DNA of 64,000 nucleotides from Clostridium sp. 1001271st1 H5 (GTDB lineage Bacteria; Bacillota; Clostridia; Lachnospirales; Lachnospiraceae): contig NZ_SPHO01000007.1 of NCBI RefSeq assembly GCF_005845215.1, positions 186,001 through 250,000 on the forward strand, written 5' to 3'. Below the pieces are notes generated by a model. That model was given only the letters and a program-made list of their open reading frames with translations, searched no databases and had not been told where the DNA came from. Both the position numbers and the translations under genes were made by a program. Below are positions 51,249 to 59,075 of the stretch, piece after piece. Each line of letters starts with the position of its first letter. Position 1 is the first letter of the stretch.

Positions 51249-52004
51249 TTATCGATTCTTTCTCTCCTTTACGGACAGACTGGAGGAGTCCTTAAGAAGC
51301 CCTGTCAGCTCCCCGTACTCCTCCTTCGTTATCTGGCGGTATGCGCCAGTCTTTAAATTGCCCAGGCGTATGTTCATGATGCGCACCCGCACCAGACGCT
51401 TTACCTGGCAGCCGCAGGCTTCACACATCCGCCGTATCTGCCGGTTCAGGCCCTGGGTAAGGATGATGGAAAATGTATTCCGCTCCACCTTCTTCACCTG
51501 ACAGGGCCTGGTCATCTGGTCCAGTTCAGGCAGTCTGACGCCTTCTGCCATCTGTTCCAGAAAGCGTTCCGTCACCGGCTTATCTATGGTAACAATATAC
51601 TCTTTCTCATGAGCATTTCCGCTTCTCATGATTTTATTCACCAGGTCGCCCTGATTCGTCATGAGCAGGAGTCCCTCTGAATCCTTATCCAGCCTCCCCA
51701 CAGGGTAAATACGCTCCGGATACTTCAAAAAGTCCACGATGTTCTCCGCCCTGTCCTTGTCGGTCGTGGTGCACACAATGCCCTTTGGCTTATTCACTGC
51801 CAGAAGTACTGGTTTGGGCCTGTGGTTCCGGTCGCCCCGGACCACCTTTCCATTGCAGACCACCTTCTGGCCCGGTGTCACTTTCTGCCCCATGGAGGCG
51901 GGACGGTTGTCCACCAGCACCTTGCCGGCCTCAATCAGACGGTCCGCCTCCCGTCTGGAACAGACTCCCATCTGACTCAGCCATTTATTTAAACGTTCTT
52001 CCAT
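51249..52004 (-). CDS. rRNA pseudouridine synthase (RluF/RluB type)
   Basis: A 251-residue enzyme. An N-terminal S4 RNA-binding domain (1-60) is followed by the catalytic domain, with Asp in YPVGRLDKDSEGLLLMTNQGD (about residue 103). GLNRQIRRMCEACGCQVKRLVRVRI (about 184-208) is the RluF/RluB pattern. It converts uridine to pseudouridine in 23S rRNA; the exact position cannot be assigned. A basic tail ends the protein. Confidence 0.92.
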   Translation of the reverse strand: MEERLNKWLSQMGVCSRREADRLIEAGKVLVDNRPASMGQKVTPGQKVVCNGKVVRGDRNHRPKPVLLAVNKPKGIVCTTTDKDRAENIVDFLKYPERIYPVGRLDKDSEGLLLMTNQGDLVNKIMRSGNAHEKEYIVTIDKPVTERFLEQMAEGVRLPELDQMTRPCQVKKVERNTFSIILTQGLNRQIRRMCEACGCQVKRLVRVRIMNIRLGNLKTGAYRQITKEEYGELTGLLKDSSSLSVKERKNR

Positions 52005-52049
52005 ATTTTCCCGCTTTCTTCTGATAATCCTGCAATCCCTGTGCTGTCC

Positions 52050-53105
52050 TTACTGCTTCTTAGCAGCCGGATGGGCTGCAATGAACATGGCATCGCCAAA
52101 GGAGAAGAAACGGTAACGCTCCTTCACAGCCTCCCTGTAGGCATCCAGTATATGCTCCCGGCCAGCCAGCGCACTGACCAGCATCACCAGGGTGGACTGA
52201 GGCAGGTGAAAATTAGTAATCAGGCCATCCAGTACCTTAAAGCGGTATCCCGGGTAAATGAATATCTCCGTCCAGCCTGTTCCTGCCTTAAGCACCCCAT
52301 CCTCTGTGGAGGCAGATTCAACGGTTCTGCAGCTGGTAGTCCCCACACAGATAATCCTGCCTCCGGCAGCCTTTGTGTCGTTCACCTTTTTTGCCTCAGA
52401 CTCCTCCACAACATAAAATTCAGAATGCATATGGTGGTCCTGGACATTCTCCACCTTGACAGGGCGGAATGTCCCCAATCCCACATGGAGCGTCACATGG
52501 GCAATCTTAACTCCCATACCTTCAATCTCAGCCAGAAGCTCCTGGGTAAAATGCAGACCTGCCGTGGGCGCTGCCGCAGACCCTTCGTGCCTGGCATACA
52601 CGGTCTGGTAACGGTTCTTATCCTTCAGCTGGTGCGTAATATACGGCGGCAAAGGCATCTGGCCCAGCTGGTCCAGTATTTCCTCAAAAATGCCCTTGTA
52701 ATGGAACTGAATCAGACGATTCCCGTCATCCACGGTATCCACCACGGTTCCCGTCAGCAGACCCTCTCCAAATTCAATGACAGTCCCGGGTTTGGCCTTC
52801 TTGCCCGGACGCACCAGTGTCTCCCATATATCATTCTCCCTGCGTTTCAGCAGAAGTATCTCTATCTTGGCCCCTGTGTCCTTCTTCACTCCGAACAGCC
52901 GTGCCGGTATAACCTTTGTATCGTTAATCACCAGGCAGTCTCCCGGCCGTAAGTATTCCGTGATATCCTTAAATATCCTGTGCTGTATCTCCCCGGTTTC
53001 CCGGTCCAGCACCATCAGCCTTGAAGCGGAACGGTCCTCCAGCGGGTCCTGGGCTATCAGCTCCTCCGGCAGTTCATAATCAAAATCCTTTACATCCATG
53101 GTCAA
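52050..53105 (-). CDS. queA: tRNA preQ1(34) S-adenosylmethionine ribosyltransferase-isomerase
   Basis: A 351-residue enzyme of queuosine synthesis. It builds epoxyqueuosine on tRNA from preQ1 and the ribose of SAM. The start [28 protein letters not shown], the middle [13 protein letters not shown] and the end [22 protein letters not shown] are diagnostic. The length is normal. It is 45 bases upstream of the pseudouridine synthase gene, so two RNA-modification genes adjoin. Confidence 0.96.
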   Translation of the reverse strand: MTMDVKDFDYELPEELIAQDPLEDRSASRLMVLDRETGEIQHRIFKDITEYLRPGDCLVINDTKVIPARLFGVKKDTGAKIEILLLKRRENDIWETLVRPGKKAKPGTVIEFGEGLLTGTVVDTVDDGNRLIQFHYKGIFEEILDQLGQMPLPPYITHQLKDKNRYQTVYARHEGSAAAPTAGLHFTQELLAEIEGMGVKIAHVTLHVGLGTFRPVKVENVQDHHMHSEFYVVEESEAKKVNDTKAAGGRIICVGTTSCRTVESASTEDGVLKAGTGWTEIFIYPGYRFKVLDGLITNFHLPQSTLVMLVSALAGREHILDAYREAVKERYRFFSFGDAMFIAAHPAAKKQ

Positions 53106-53120
53106 TCTTATCCTCCAAGA

Positions 53121-54158
53121 CTATTCTATCTTTACACTGGAACCGCCTGACGTACCGGGCTCAGTTCCCTGGCTTCCCTGGGTCTCTGTTCCTTCCTGTC
53201 CGGCCGGGACATTCTGTATTCCTTCTCCCTGGGAATTCTGGTCCGGGTCAGCGGCCGGCTCCTGGGAATTCTGGCCCGGGTCAGCGGCCGGCTCCTGGGA
53301 TGGCTGTCCCCCCTCAGGGCTCTGTCCCCCTGCGCCTTCTTCCTCCAGAATGACCGTACTGTCCCCTGTCTCTTCCTCGGATGAATGGACCACTGCTCCG
53401 TTTCTCAAATCCTTATAAATTCCGGCAAGGACCGTGTCGCCCTCTATGGCCTGTCTCAGCCTCTCATTCACCTGGTTGGACAGCAGCTTCACATCCTCAG
53501 ACTGGTTCTGCTTTGCCACATAATCCGCCTCATCACCCACTACATTTTCACGGATAATGTAGTTTCCATTATCTTCCTTGACCACATAGCACCACATGAG
53601 CCCGGGCGCCAATGTCTCCACACGTCTGAACTTCACTTCGTAGGTGACATAGGCCACATAGGAATCCTCTGTAAGCCCTGGCTTGGTATAGCAGACAATA
53701 TCCACATAATCCTCAATGTATACCGCCTCATTCTTCAGTTCTTCCTTCCGTTCATCCAGCCCGGTATCACTGCTCTTGCCGAATATCCGGTACAGCGTCT
53801 CAGCATCCTGGTCCACCTTTGCCTGAAAATACTCACTAATCAGCTGGTTTACCTGGGGAATCTCGTCCTTTTTCAGCTCATACTGGGAAAAATCCGTAGT
53901 ATACTGGTTATTGTCCGGCTCCACTCCCCCATCGTCCGGTGCAGCGGTGCTGTCGCTGTTTATATTGATATCCTCATCCGAGGAAAGCGACACGCCGGTT
54001 GACGCGGATGCCTCCTTATCCGACGGTTTCCTGTCCATCACCAGTATGATTGCCACCAGCACCAGCACAATAACCAGCGGAATGGCCGCCATGCGCATAT
54101 ATTTTATCTTATCGTCCGCAGAACGTCTGCTGCCTGTCCTTCTTCTGTTTTGTCTCAT
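53121..54158 (-). CDS. Membrane-anchored protein with repeat tail, function unknown
   Basis: A 345-residue protein. A basic cytoplasmic start (MRQNRRRTGSRRSADDKIKYMRM) leads to one membrane helix (about 25-42), an acidic Ser/Asp linker, and an extracellular alpha-beta region (about 90-260). That region looks like an NTF2/SnoaL-type domain (ISEYFQAKVDQDAETLYRIFG...YVAYVTYEVKFRRVETLAPGLMWCYVV). The tail (265-345) is low complexity, with 11-residue repeats SQEPAADPGQN. Similar anchored proteins are common in Lachnospiraceae; no function is known. It lies 15 bases upstream of queA. Confidence 0.8.
   Translation of the reverse strand: MRQNRRRTGSRRSADDKIKYMRMAAIPLVIVLVLVAIILVMDRKPSDKEASASTGVSLSSDEDININSDSTAAPDDGGVEPDNNQYTTDFSQYELKKDEIPQVNQLISEYFQAKVDQDAETLYRIFGKSSDTGLDERKEELKNEAVYIEDYVDIVCYTKPGLTEDSYVAYVTYEVKFRRVETLAPGLMWCYVVKEDNGNYIIRENVVGDEADYVAKQNQSEDVKLLSNQVNERLRQAIEGDTVLAGIYKDLRNGAVVHSSEEETGDSTVILEEEGAGGQSPEGGQPSQEPAADPGQNSQEPAADPDQNSQGEGIQNVPAGQEGTETQGSQGTEPGTSGGSSVKIE
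53228..53293 (-). repeat. Two tandem 33-bp coding repeats
   Basis: Units 53228-53260 and 53261-53293 differ at one base (T/C). They encode the PAADP(G/D)QNSQE repeat of the tail of the membrane-anchored protein. Copy number is likely to vary between strains. Confidence 0.9.
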
Positions 54159-54260
54159 GATTCAGTCCTCCTGTCCCGACTGCGAAGCCCGGAGTATGTT
54201 AGTATACAAGTATCTCCGCTCTATTCTAGCAAAAAGCGGTTCAAATTGCAATCTGTACCA

Positions 54261-54304
54261 AAAAAATACCGCAGATAATCCAAAGCTGAAACAGATTATC
54301 TGCG
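54261..54304 (-). terminator. Terminator downstream of the second AGCS gene
   Basis: On the minus strand CGCAGATAATC, a 13-base loop and GATTATCTGCG (arms 54270-54280 and 54294-54304) lead into GTATTTTTTT. Confidence 0.88.
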
Positions 54305-54463
54305 ATATCCTTACAAGGGCATCCCGCCCCATCTTTTGACCCATCCAGGAGAAACCGAGGAAAATAACCGCTGTATGCGCATCGTCAAACGTATAAGCCT
54401 CTCTTCAGTCTTTACGCAGTCATCGGCGAACGTCCTTTCATTCTCAAGCATATGTACCATATT

Positions 54464-55837
54464 TTATTTGTCGCGGTTCTTAAGAATCCCTGTAACCACC
54501 CCCGTCAATGCGAACAGTGCAATGGCATTGGGAATAACCATCAGCTGGTTGAACATATCAGATAATGACCATACCAAATCACTTTCCCCAATTGTTCCAA
54601 GGAAGATAAATACCAAAGCAACAAGCATGAATGGTTTCTGCGCTTTTTTTCCAAATAAGTAGGTTACATTAATCTTTGCAAATAAATTCCAGCCGAGAAT
54701 GGTGGAAAATGCGAAGAAGAACAAACAAATCGCCACAAAAACAGCGCCGGCCTTATTACCGTATACAACGCCGAAAGCCACCTGGGCAAGGTTTGTATTT
54801 TTTAATGTCTCCGCGGCTTCTCCTGCATAACCATTTGCCAGAGGACCATTTCCTGCGTAAAGTGTAGAAATAATAACCAATGCATTCAGTGTGAGAACGA
54901 TAAAGGTATCAATGAAAACACCGACCATTGCGACGCAGCCTTGTTCATGCGGATTTTTCACCAGCGCAAGGGCATGGGCGTGGGGGGTGGAGCCCATACC
55001 GGCTTCATTTGAAAACAGGCCTCTCTTTGCGCCCTGGCTGACAGCCGTCTTAATTGCTATACCGAATCCGCCGCCGATAATTGCCTGGGGCTGGAATGCA
55101 TATTTGAAAATCAGGCCAAATGTTTCCGGAATATACTGTAACCGCATAGCGAGTACTCCCAAGCCGCCTAGCAGGAAAAATGCTGCCATAACCGGAACTA
55201 ATTTTTCAGTAACGGAAGCAAGACGGTCCACGCCTCCCATGAAGATAAATCCGCAAATAACAACGAGGAAGATACCTACAACCCAGGACGGAATCCCGAA
55301 TGCCAGCTGGATTGTCGAGCCGATTGAGTTGGACTGCACCATGCATCCAAAGAATCCAAGAGCAAGAATAATTGCGATTGAAAAAAAGCCTGCCAGGAAT
55401 TTTCCAAAGCTGCCATGAAAGGCTGTCTGGATATAGTACACCGGTCCGCCCTGGATATTGCCTTCCGCATCTGTAATACGTGTCTTCTGCGCTAATGTTG
55501 CTTCTGCATAAATGGTTGCCATGCCCAGAAATGCAATAATCCACATCCAGAAAATGGCTCCGGGTCCGCCCACAAGAATCGCACCGGCTGAACCAACAAT
55601 ATTTCCGGTGCCAACCTGTGCAGCGATTGCTGTTGCAACCGCCTGAAATGAGCTCATTCCGCCTCCCTGAGAACCGCCGTGCAGTGAAAAACCGCCAAAC
55701 AGCTGTTTCAGTCCTTTCCAGAGATACCTCTGGACACATTTGGTTTTGATGGTATACCAAAGGCCCACAGCAACTAAAAGAAATACAAGAATGTAATCAG
55801 AAAGGTATGAATTAATTGTATCAACTATCCGTAGCAT
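54464..55837 (-). CDS. Sodium:alanine/glycine symporter (AGCS family)
   Basis: A 457-residue transporter starting MLRIVDTINSYLSDYILVFLLVAVGLWYTIKT. Signatures are IAAQVGTGNIVGSAGAILVGGPGAIFWMW and SNEAGMGSTPHAHALALVKNPHEQG. ATG 55837 is chosen because AAGGAGG is next to it; the frame to 56074 is open but lacks any start signal and has no homology. The gene is AT-richer than its neighbours. A promoter at 56283-56311 implies an mRNA leader of about 440 bases, unusually long for the family. Confidence 0.92.
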   Translation of the reverse strand: MLRIVDTINSYLSDYILVFLLVAVGLWYTIKTKCVQRYLWKGLKQLFGGFSLHGGSQGGGMSSFQAVATAIAAQVGTGNIVGSAGAILVGGPGAIFWMWIIAFLGMATIYAEATLAQKTRITDAEGNIQGGPVYYIQTAFHGSFGKFLAGFFSIAIILALGFFGCMVQSNSIGSTIQLAFGIPSWVVGIFLVVICGFIFMGGVDRLASVTEKLVPVMAAFFLLGGLGVLAMRLQYIPETFGLIFKYAFQPQAIIGGGFGIAIKTAVSQGAKRGLFSNEAGMGSTPHAHALALVKNPHEQGCVAMVGVFIDTFIVLTLNALVIISTLYAGNGPLANGYAGEAAETLKNTNLAQVAFGVVYGNKAGAVFVAICLFFFAFSTILGWNLFAKINVTYLFGKKAQKPFMLVALVFIFLGTIGESDLVWSLSDMFNQLMVIPNAIALFALTGVVTGILKNRDK

Positions 55838-56276
55838 ATAATGTTTCCTCCTTAATATATAAGTGTAGGGTTTTGGTCCCCCACAGCCCGTCAGCCTATT
55901 ATTTACAGCCCTTCGCTTTATATAGGTTGAACGTTCTTGCCGTACGTTTGCTTGATACCTCGTTGGATTAAGCGGCCGCGGGGAATGCTGGAATTGAAAG
56001 CTTATGCCACCTTTTCTGGTTTCCCATCCTCCTTCTGCTGAGACGTCATATAATTGATGGCTCTGTATAACCACTTTCTGTTATACCAGGATACTATATA
56101 TTCAAAGACTTCTCTTCGGGCTTTCTTGAAGTTCTAGTACGCATACAGTTAGATACACTCTTTTTTCAGGAAACAATCCGAAGCCCCATCTTATTACTTT
56201 TTATTAACTGACTTTCGTATATATGCTATCCGAGTTAAATATACAATTTTAAAAAACTTACCTTGTATTTCGCTTT
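55838..56276 (-). promoter_or_regulatory. Long leader region of the AGCS gene
   Basis: No gene is recognised. On the minus strand the region holds GGGCTTCGG (about 56187-56179) facing AAGCCCGAAG (about 56122-56113), which can pair in two exclusive registers. It also has a TATAAC/GTTATA hairpin near 56085-56066, and two copies of GGGCTGT near the gene. I could not match it to the glycine, lysine or T-box consensus. Length and promoter position suggest leader-level control. Confidence 0.35.
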
Positions 56277-56282
56277 AGTAAC

Positions 56283-56311
56283 AGTATACTCCTTAAAATT
56301 TCCAAAATCAA
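56283..56311 (-). promoter_or_regulatory. Promoter far upstream of the AGCS gene
   Basis: On the minus strand TTGATT (56306-56311), a 17-base spacer and TATACT (56283-56288). Transcription would start near 56276. The remainder up to 56487 is AT-rich with no supported gene. Confidence 0.6.
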
Positions 56312-56487
56312 TTCCAAATCTCCGATTTAGCGTTAAGATTGTGTGAAAATTTAAAAAAATAAACGTTTTTTTAACACTCTTTTCAGGACATCCATCTGCA
56401 TTTTCATTGCTTGCCGCATCAAGGTTTACGACCGGCTCAGGAAAAACGGACATAACGGACCGGTTTGTTCCGGCGGATAAACAGGAA

Positions 56488-56525
56488 ATGCCGCAGAATC
56501 AAGCTTGGACCTGACTCTGCGGCAT
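56488..56525. other. Perfect ten-base inverted repeat beside the tRNA gene
   Basis: ATGCCGCAGA (56488-56497) and TCTGCGGCAT (56516-56525) enclose an 18-base loop, downstream of the tRNA on its strand. A T-rich stretch precedes it rather than follows it, so it is not a standard terminator for the tRNA. Confidence 0.6.
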
Positions 56526-56555
56526 CCGCAAAAATAAAAAATATGCAATTTAAAA

Positions 56556-56627
56556 TGCGTCTGATAGGAATCGAACCTACGCACGCGGCTCCGGAGGCCA
56601 CTGCTCTATCCACTGAGCTACAGACGC
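56556..56627 (-). tRNA. tRNA-Arg, anticodon CCG
   Basis: The cloverleaf is complete. The acceptor arm GCGTCTG pairs with CAGACGC. The D arm is GCTC/GAGC. The anticodon stem GTGGC/GCCGC encloses loop CTCCGGA (anticodon CCG, reading CGG). The T arm is CCTA-like around TTCGATT, and the discriminator base is A. The CCA end is not encoded. Confidence 0.95.
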
Positions 56628-56674
56628 ATCCCCATTATGATACACTATTTTCATTAAAACTTCAAGTCCTAATT

Positions 56675-57115
56675 TTACACTTTTATCCTTTTCTTCTTTC
56701 CCACCAGTTTAAACACGGAATCCATCAGGAACACCGCCAGGGCAATGGAGCCAGCAATCTGAAGGGTTTCCACAAGATAATACATGGATTCCTCCCTGCT
56801 GTTGCGGATAACATAGTACACGCTGTTATAGATGGATGTACCGGGGACCAGGGGAAGGATTCCCGGCACCAGAAACACACTGACCGGAGCCCTGAAAATC
56901 CTGGCAAACAGATGTCCCATAAGGGCCACGGACAGACTGGAGAGAAATGCTCCGAGAATCATGGAGCCGGTTCCTGCCTTTACCAGCAGATACACCAGCC
57001 AGCACACTCCGCCGGTCAGCCCTGACCAGCCCAGGTATTTCCTGGGCATCTCCAGCACCAGCCCGAAGCTGAGCACCGCCATAAACGAACCTGCCACCTG
57101 AATCGCAGCTACCAT
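56675..57115 (-). CDS. ThrE-type exporter, small membrane subunit (DUF3815)
   Basis: A 146-residue protein with four or five helices. The motif VPGILPLVPGTSIYNSVYYVIRNS (about 82-105) is characteristic of the ThrE C-terminal domain. It overlaps its partner gene by seven bases. In Corynebacterium the two domains are one protein exporting threonine and serine; many Firmicutes split them. Confidence 0.9.
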   Translation of the reverse strand: MVAAIQVAGSFMAVLSFGLVLEMPRKYLGWSGLTGGVCWLVYLLVKAGTGSMILGAFLSSLSVALMGHLFARIFRAPVSVFLVPGILPLVPGTSIYNSVYYVIRNSREESMYYLVETLQIAGSIALAVFLMDSVFKLVGKKKRIKV

Positions 57116-57993
57116 ATTCCGCCTCCCCCTGTGAGCTGATGGAACAGTGCCATGCCTGCACCCACTCCGGCCGCCACTGCAAGAGCAGTCACCACTGCCT
57201 CCAGCATCCTGGCTGCCCCTGAGGAATAATCCCCGTTCAGCGTATCCCTTACCGCTGTGGTAAAGATAACACCTGGCAGCAAGGGCATGATGGCGCTGAT
57301 GATAACCACGTCATTACTGGCCCCGGTCAGAATCCACCGGTTCATGGCCAGGGCAGCAATCCCGATGGTAAATGCCCCCAGACCGTTAACGCAGAAATCA
57401 TTGAATCCCAAGCCTGATATGGCATATACCACCAGTCCCAAAATCCCGCCGATTGCAGCAGCCCCCAGACAGTCCGCAGGACTCCCGCCAAGGACCACGC
57501 CGAAGAATACGGCGATAAACGCATAACTAAGGGCCTTTAACTCCCTTTTATACTGGCAGCTATCCTTTATTTCCTCCAGCTCCCGGTATGCCTCCTTAGG
57601 ACTCATGAGGCCGCCGCACAGCTTCCTGGACACCTCATTCACACGGTATATCCGGTTCAGGTTGGTAGAACGCGCCTCCACCCTTCGCACCAGGGTCAGC
57701 GCCTCCCTGTCAGGGCTGTCCAGGCTCACAAATATGCCTGTGCTGAATACCATGGTCTGTGCATTCCTGCCATGGCAGCACCCCAGTATATAATGTATGG
57801 TTCCCTCTATCCTGGCAATCTCGGCTCCGCTTATCAGCATGATTTCCCCGGCCAGGACAGCGGTACTGGCTATCAGATGGTCCTCACTCCAATGATGTTC
57901 GTCCACTCGTCCCCATTCCTTTCTGAAACTATAATCGAGTATATCAGTCCCATGACCATCCGTCAATTTCATTTCTTGCCATTTTCCCGTCAT
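57109..57993 (-). CDS. ThrE-type exporter, large subunit (DUF1212)
   Basis: A 294-residue protein. The N-terminal soluble domain has LAGEIMLISGAEIARIEGTIHYIL and CHGRNAQTMVFSTGIFVSLDSP. The C-terminal half has five helices with the ISAIMPLLPGVIFTTAVRDTLNGDYSSGAARMLEAV motif (about 225-262). Together with the small subunit it exports threonine/serine or related acids. ATG 57993 is favoured, with GGAGGG 12 bases upstream; a TTG at 58023 is possible, and ATG 57972 cannot be excluded. Confidence 0.9.
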   Translation of the reverse strand: MTGKWQEMKLTDGHGTDILDYSFRKEWGRVDEHHWSEDHLIASTAVLAGEIMLISGAEIARIEGTIHYILGCCHGRNAQTMVFSTGIFVSLDSPDREALTLVRRVEARSTNLNRIYRVNEVSRKLCGGLMSPKEAYRELEEIKDSCQYKRELKALSYAFIAVFFGVVLGGSPADCLGAAAIGGILGLVVYAISGLGFNDFCVNGLGAFTIGIAALAMNRWILTGASNDVVIISAIMPLLPGVIFTTAVRDTLNGDYSSGAARMLEAVVTALAVAAGVGAGMALFHQLTGGGGIW

Positions 57994-58321
57994 TTCCCCA
58001 CCATTCCCTCCCCCTGTAGTCAATAAAACGACAATACCTACTTAAAAACCCCGATAACATATAGTATTTTCCGCCTTGAACCGCTTTCCGGCAGCTTGGC
58101 AGCCCAAAAATCCCATTTTCATCTATTGACAAACATGTCCTTATGGATTAAGCTGGTATCAATTCATTTTATTTCTGATATTCACTTATATTTTTATATT
58201 CAGTTTATCCATCTTGTCATTATCCAAGGCGATTTCACCGGAAGTTTACCTTATTATCCAGTTCAGTAAGATATGGAACTGTTATTCAGTTTACATAAAT
58301 AACATCAAAGGAGGTATACAT
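57994..58321 (+). promoter_or_regulatory. Divergent control region with candidate promoter
   Basis: There is no gene here. TTGACA (58126-58131), a 17-base spacer and TAAGCT (58149-58154) could be the promoter of the DUF5688 gene. A ribosome site AAAGGAGG is at 58307-58314. Confidence 0.4.
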
Positions 58322-59075
58322 TTGGTATACGAACAATTTTTAACTGCTGTAAAAGAACGCATGGAAGCAGCCCTGGGAGACAGCTATAAGCTGGAGCTGC
58401 GCAAGGTCCCCAAAAACAATGGGCTCATTCTGGATGGACTGTGCATCACCAGGGGAAATACCCATATCGCTCCTGCCATATACCTGAATCCCTGCTATGA
58501 ACAGTACCGTGAGGGAAGGCCTTTAGACCATATTGCAGCAGAGCTTCTGGCTCTGTACCGTCAGAACGATACACCGCCTCCCCTGGATTATCAGATGCTG
58601 TCCGATTATGAGGGCATACGCTCTGATATTGCCTGCAAACTAATACATGCTGCCTCCAACGAATCCATTCTGGCGGACGTCCCCCATATACTCTGGATGG
58701 ACCTGGCGATTGTATTCTACCTCTGCATCCATGAGGATGACACCGGCCTCATGACCGCCATGATTCACAACAGTCATCTGCGTATCTGGAACATTTCCCT
58801 GGAAGATTTAAAAAACTCAGCCCTTGCCAATTCTCCCAGGCTGTTTCCTCCTGTCATCTCCAGCATGGCATGTATCATCGAGGAGCTGAACCGCGAACTG
58901 AATCCCCATGTTCAGGAAACCGGGCCAAGGCCGGAAACTCCTGCCCCGTTTTACATACTCAGCAACCGTTCCGGCATCAACGGCGCTGCCTGCATCCTGT
59001 ATAAGGATGTATTAAAAAACTTCGCAGACGGGGTGGAAAAGGATTTAATTATCCTTCCATCCAGCATCCACGAAG

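Noticed and set aside
55838..56276. Glycine or lysine riboswitch upstream of the AGCS gene
   Set aside because: Isolated fragments resemble loop sequences, but the ordered consensus elements are absent, so only an unnamed leader is reported.
56235..56453. 72-codon minus-strand frame between the tRNA and the AGCS gene
   Set aside because: AT-rich, no ribosome site, no recognisable pattern, and it covers the promoter of the AGCS gene.
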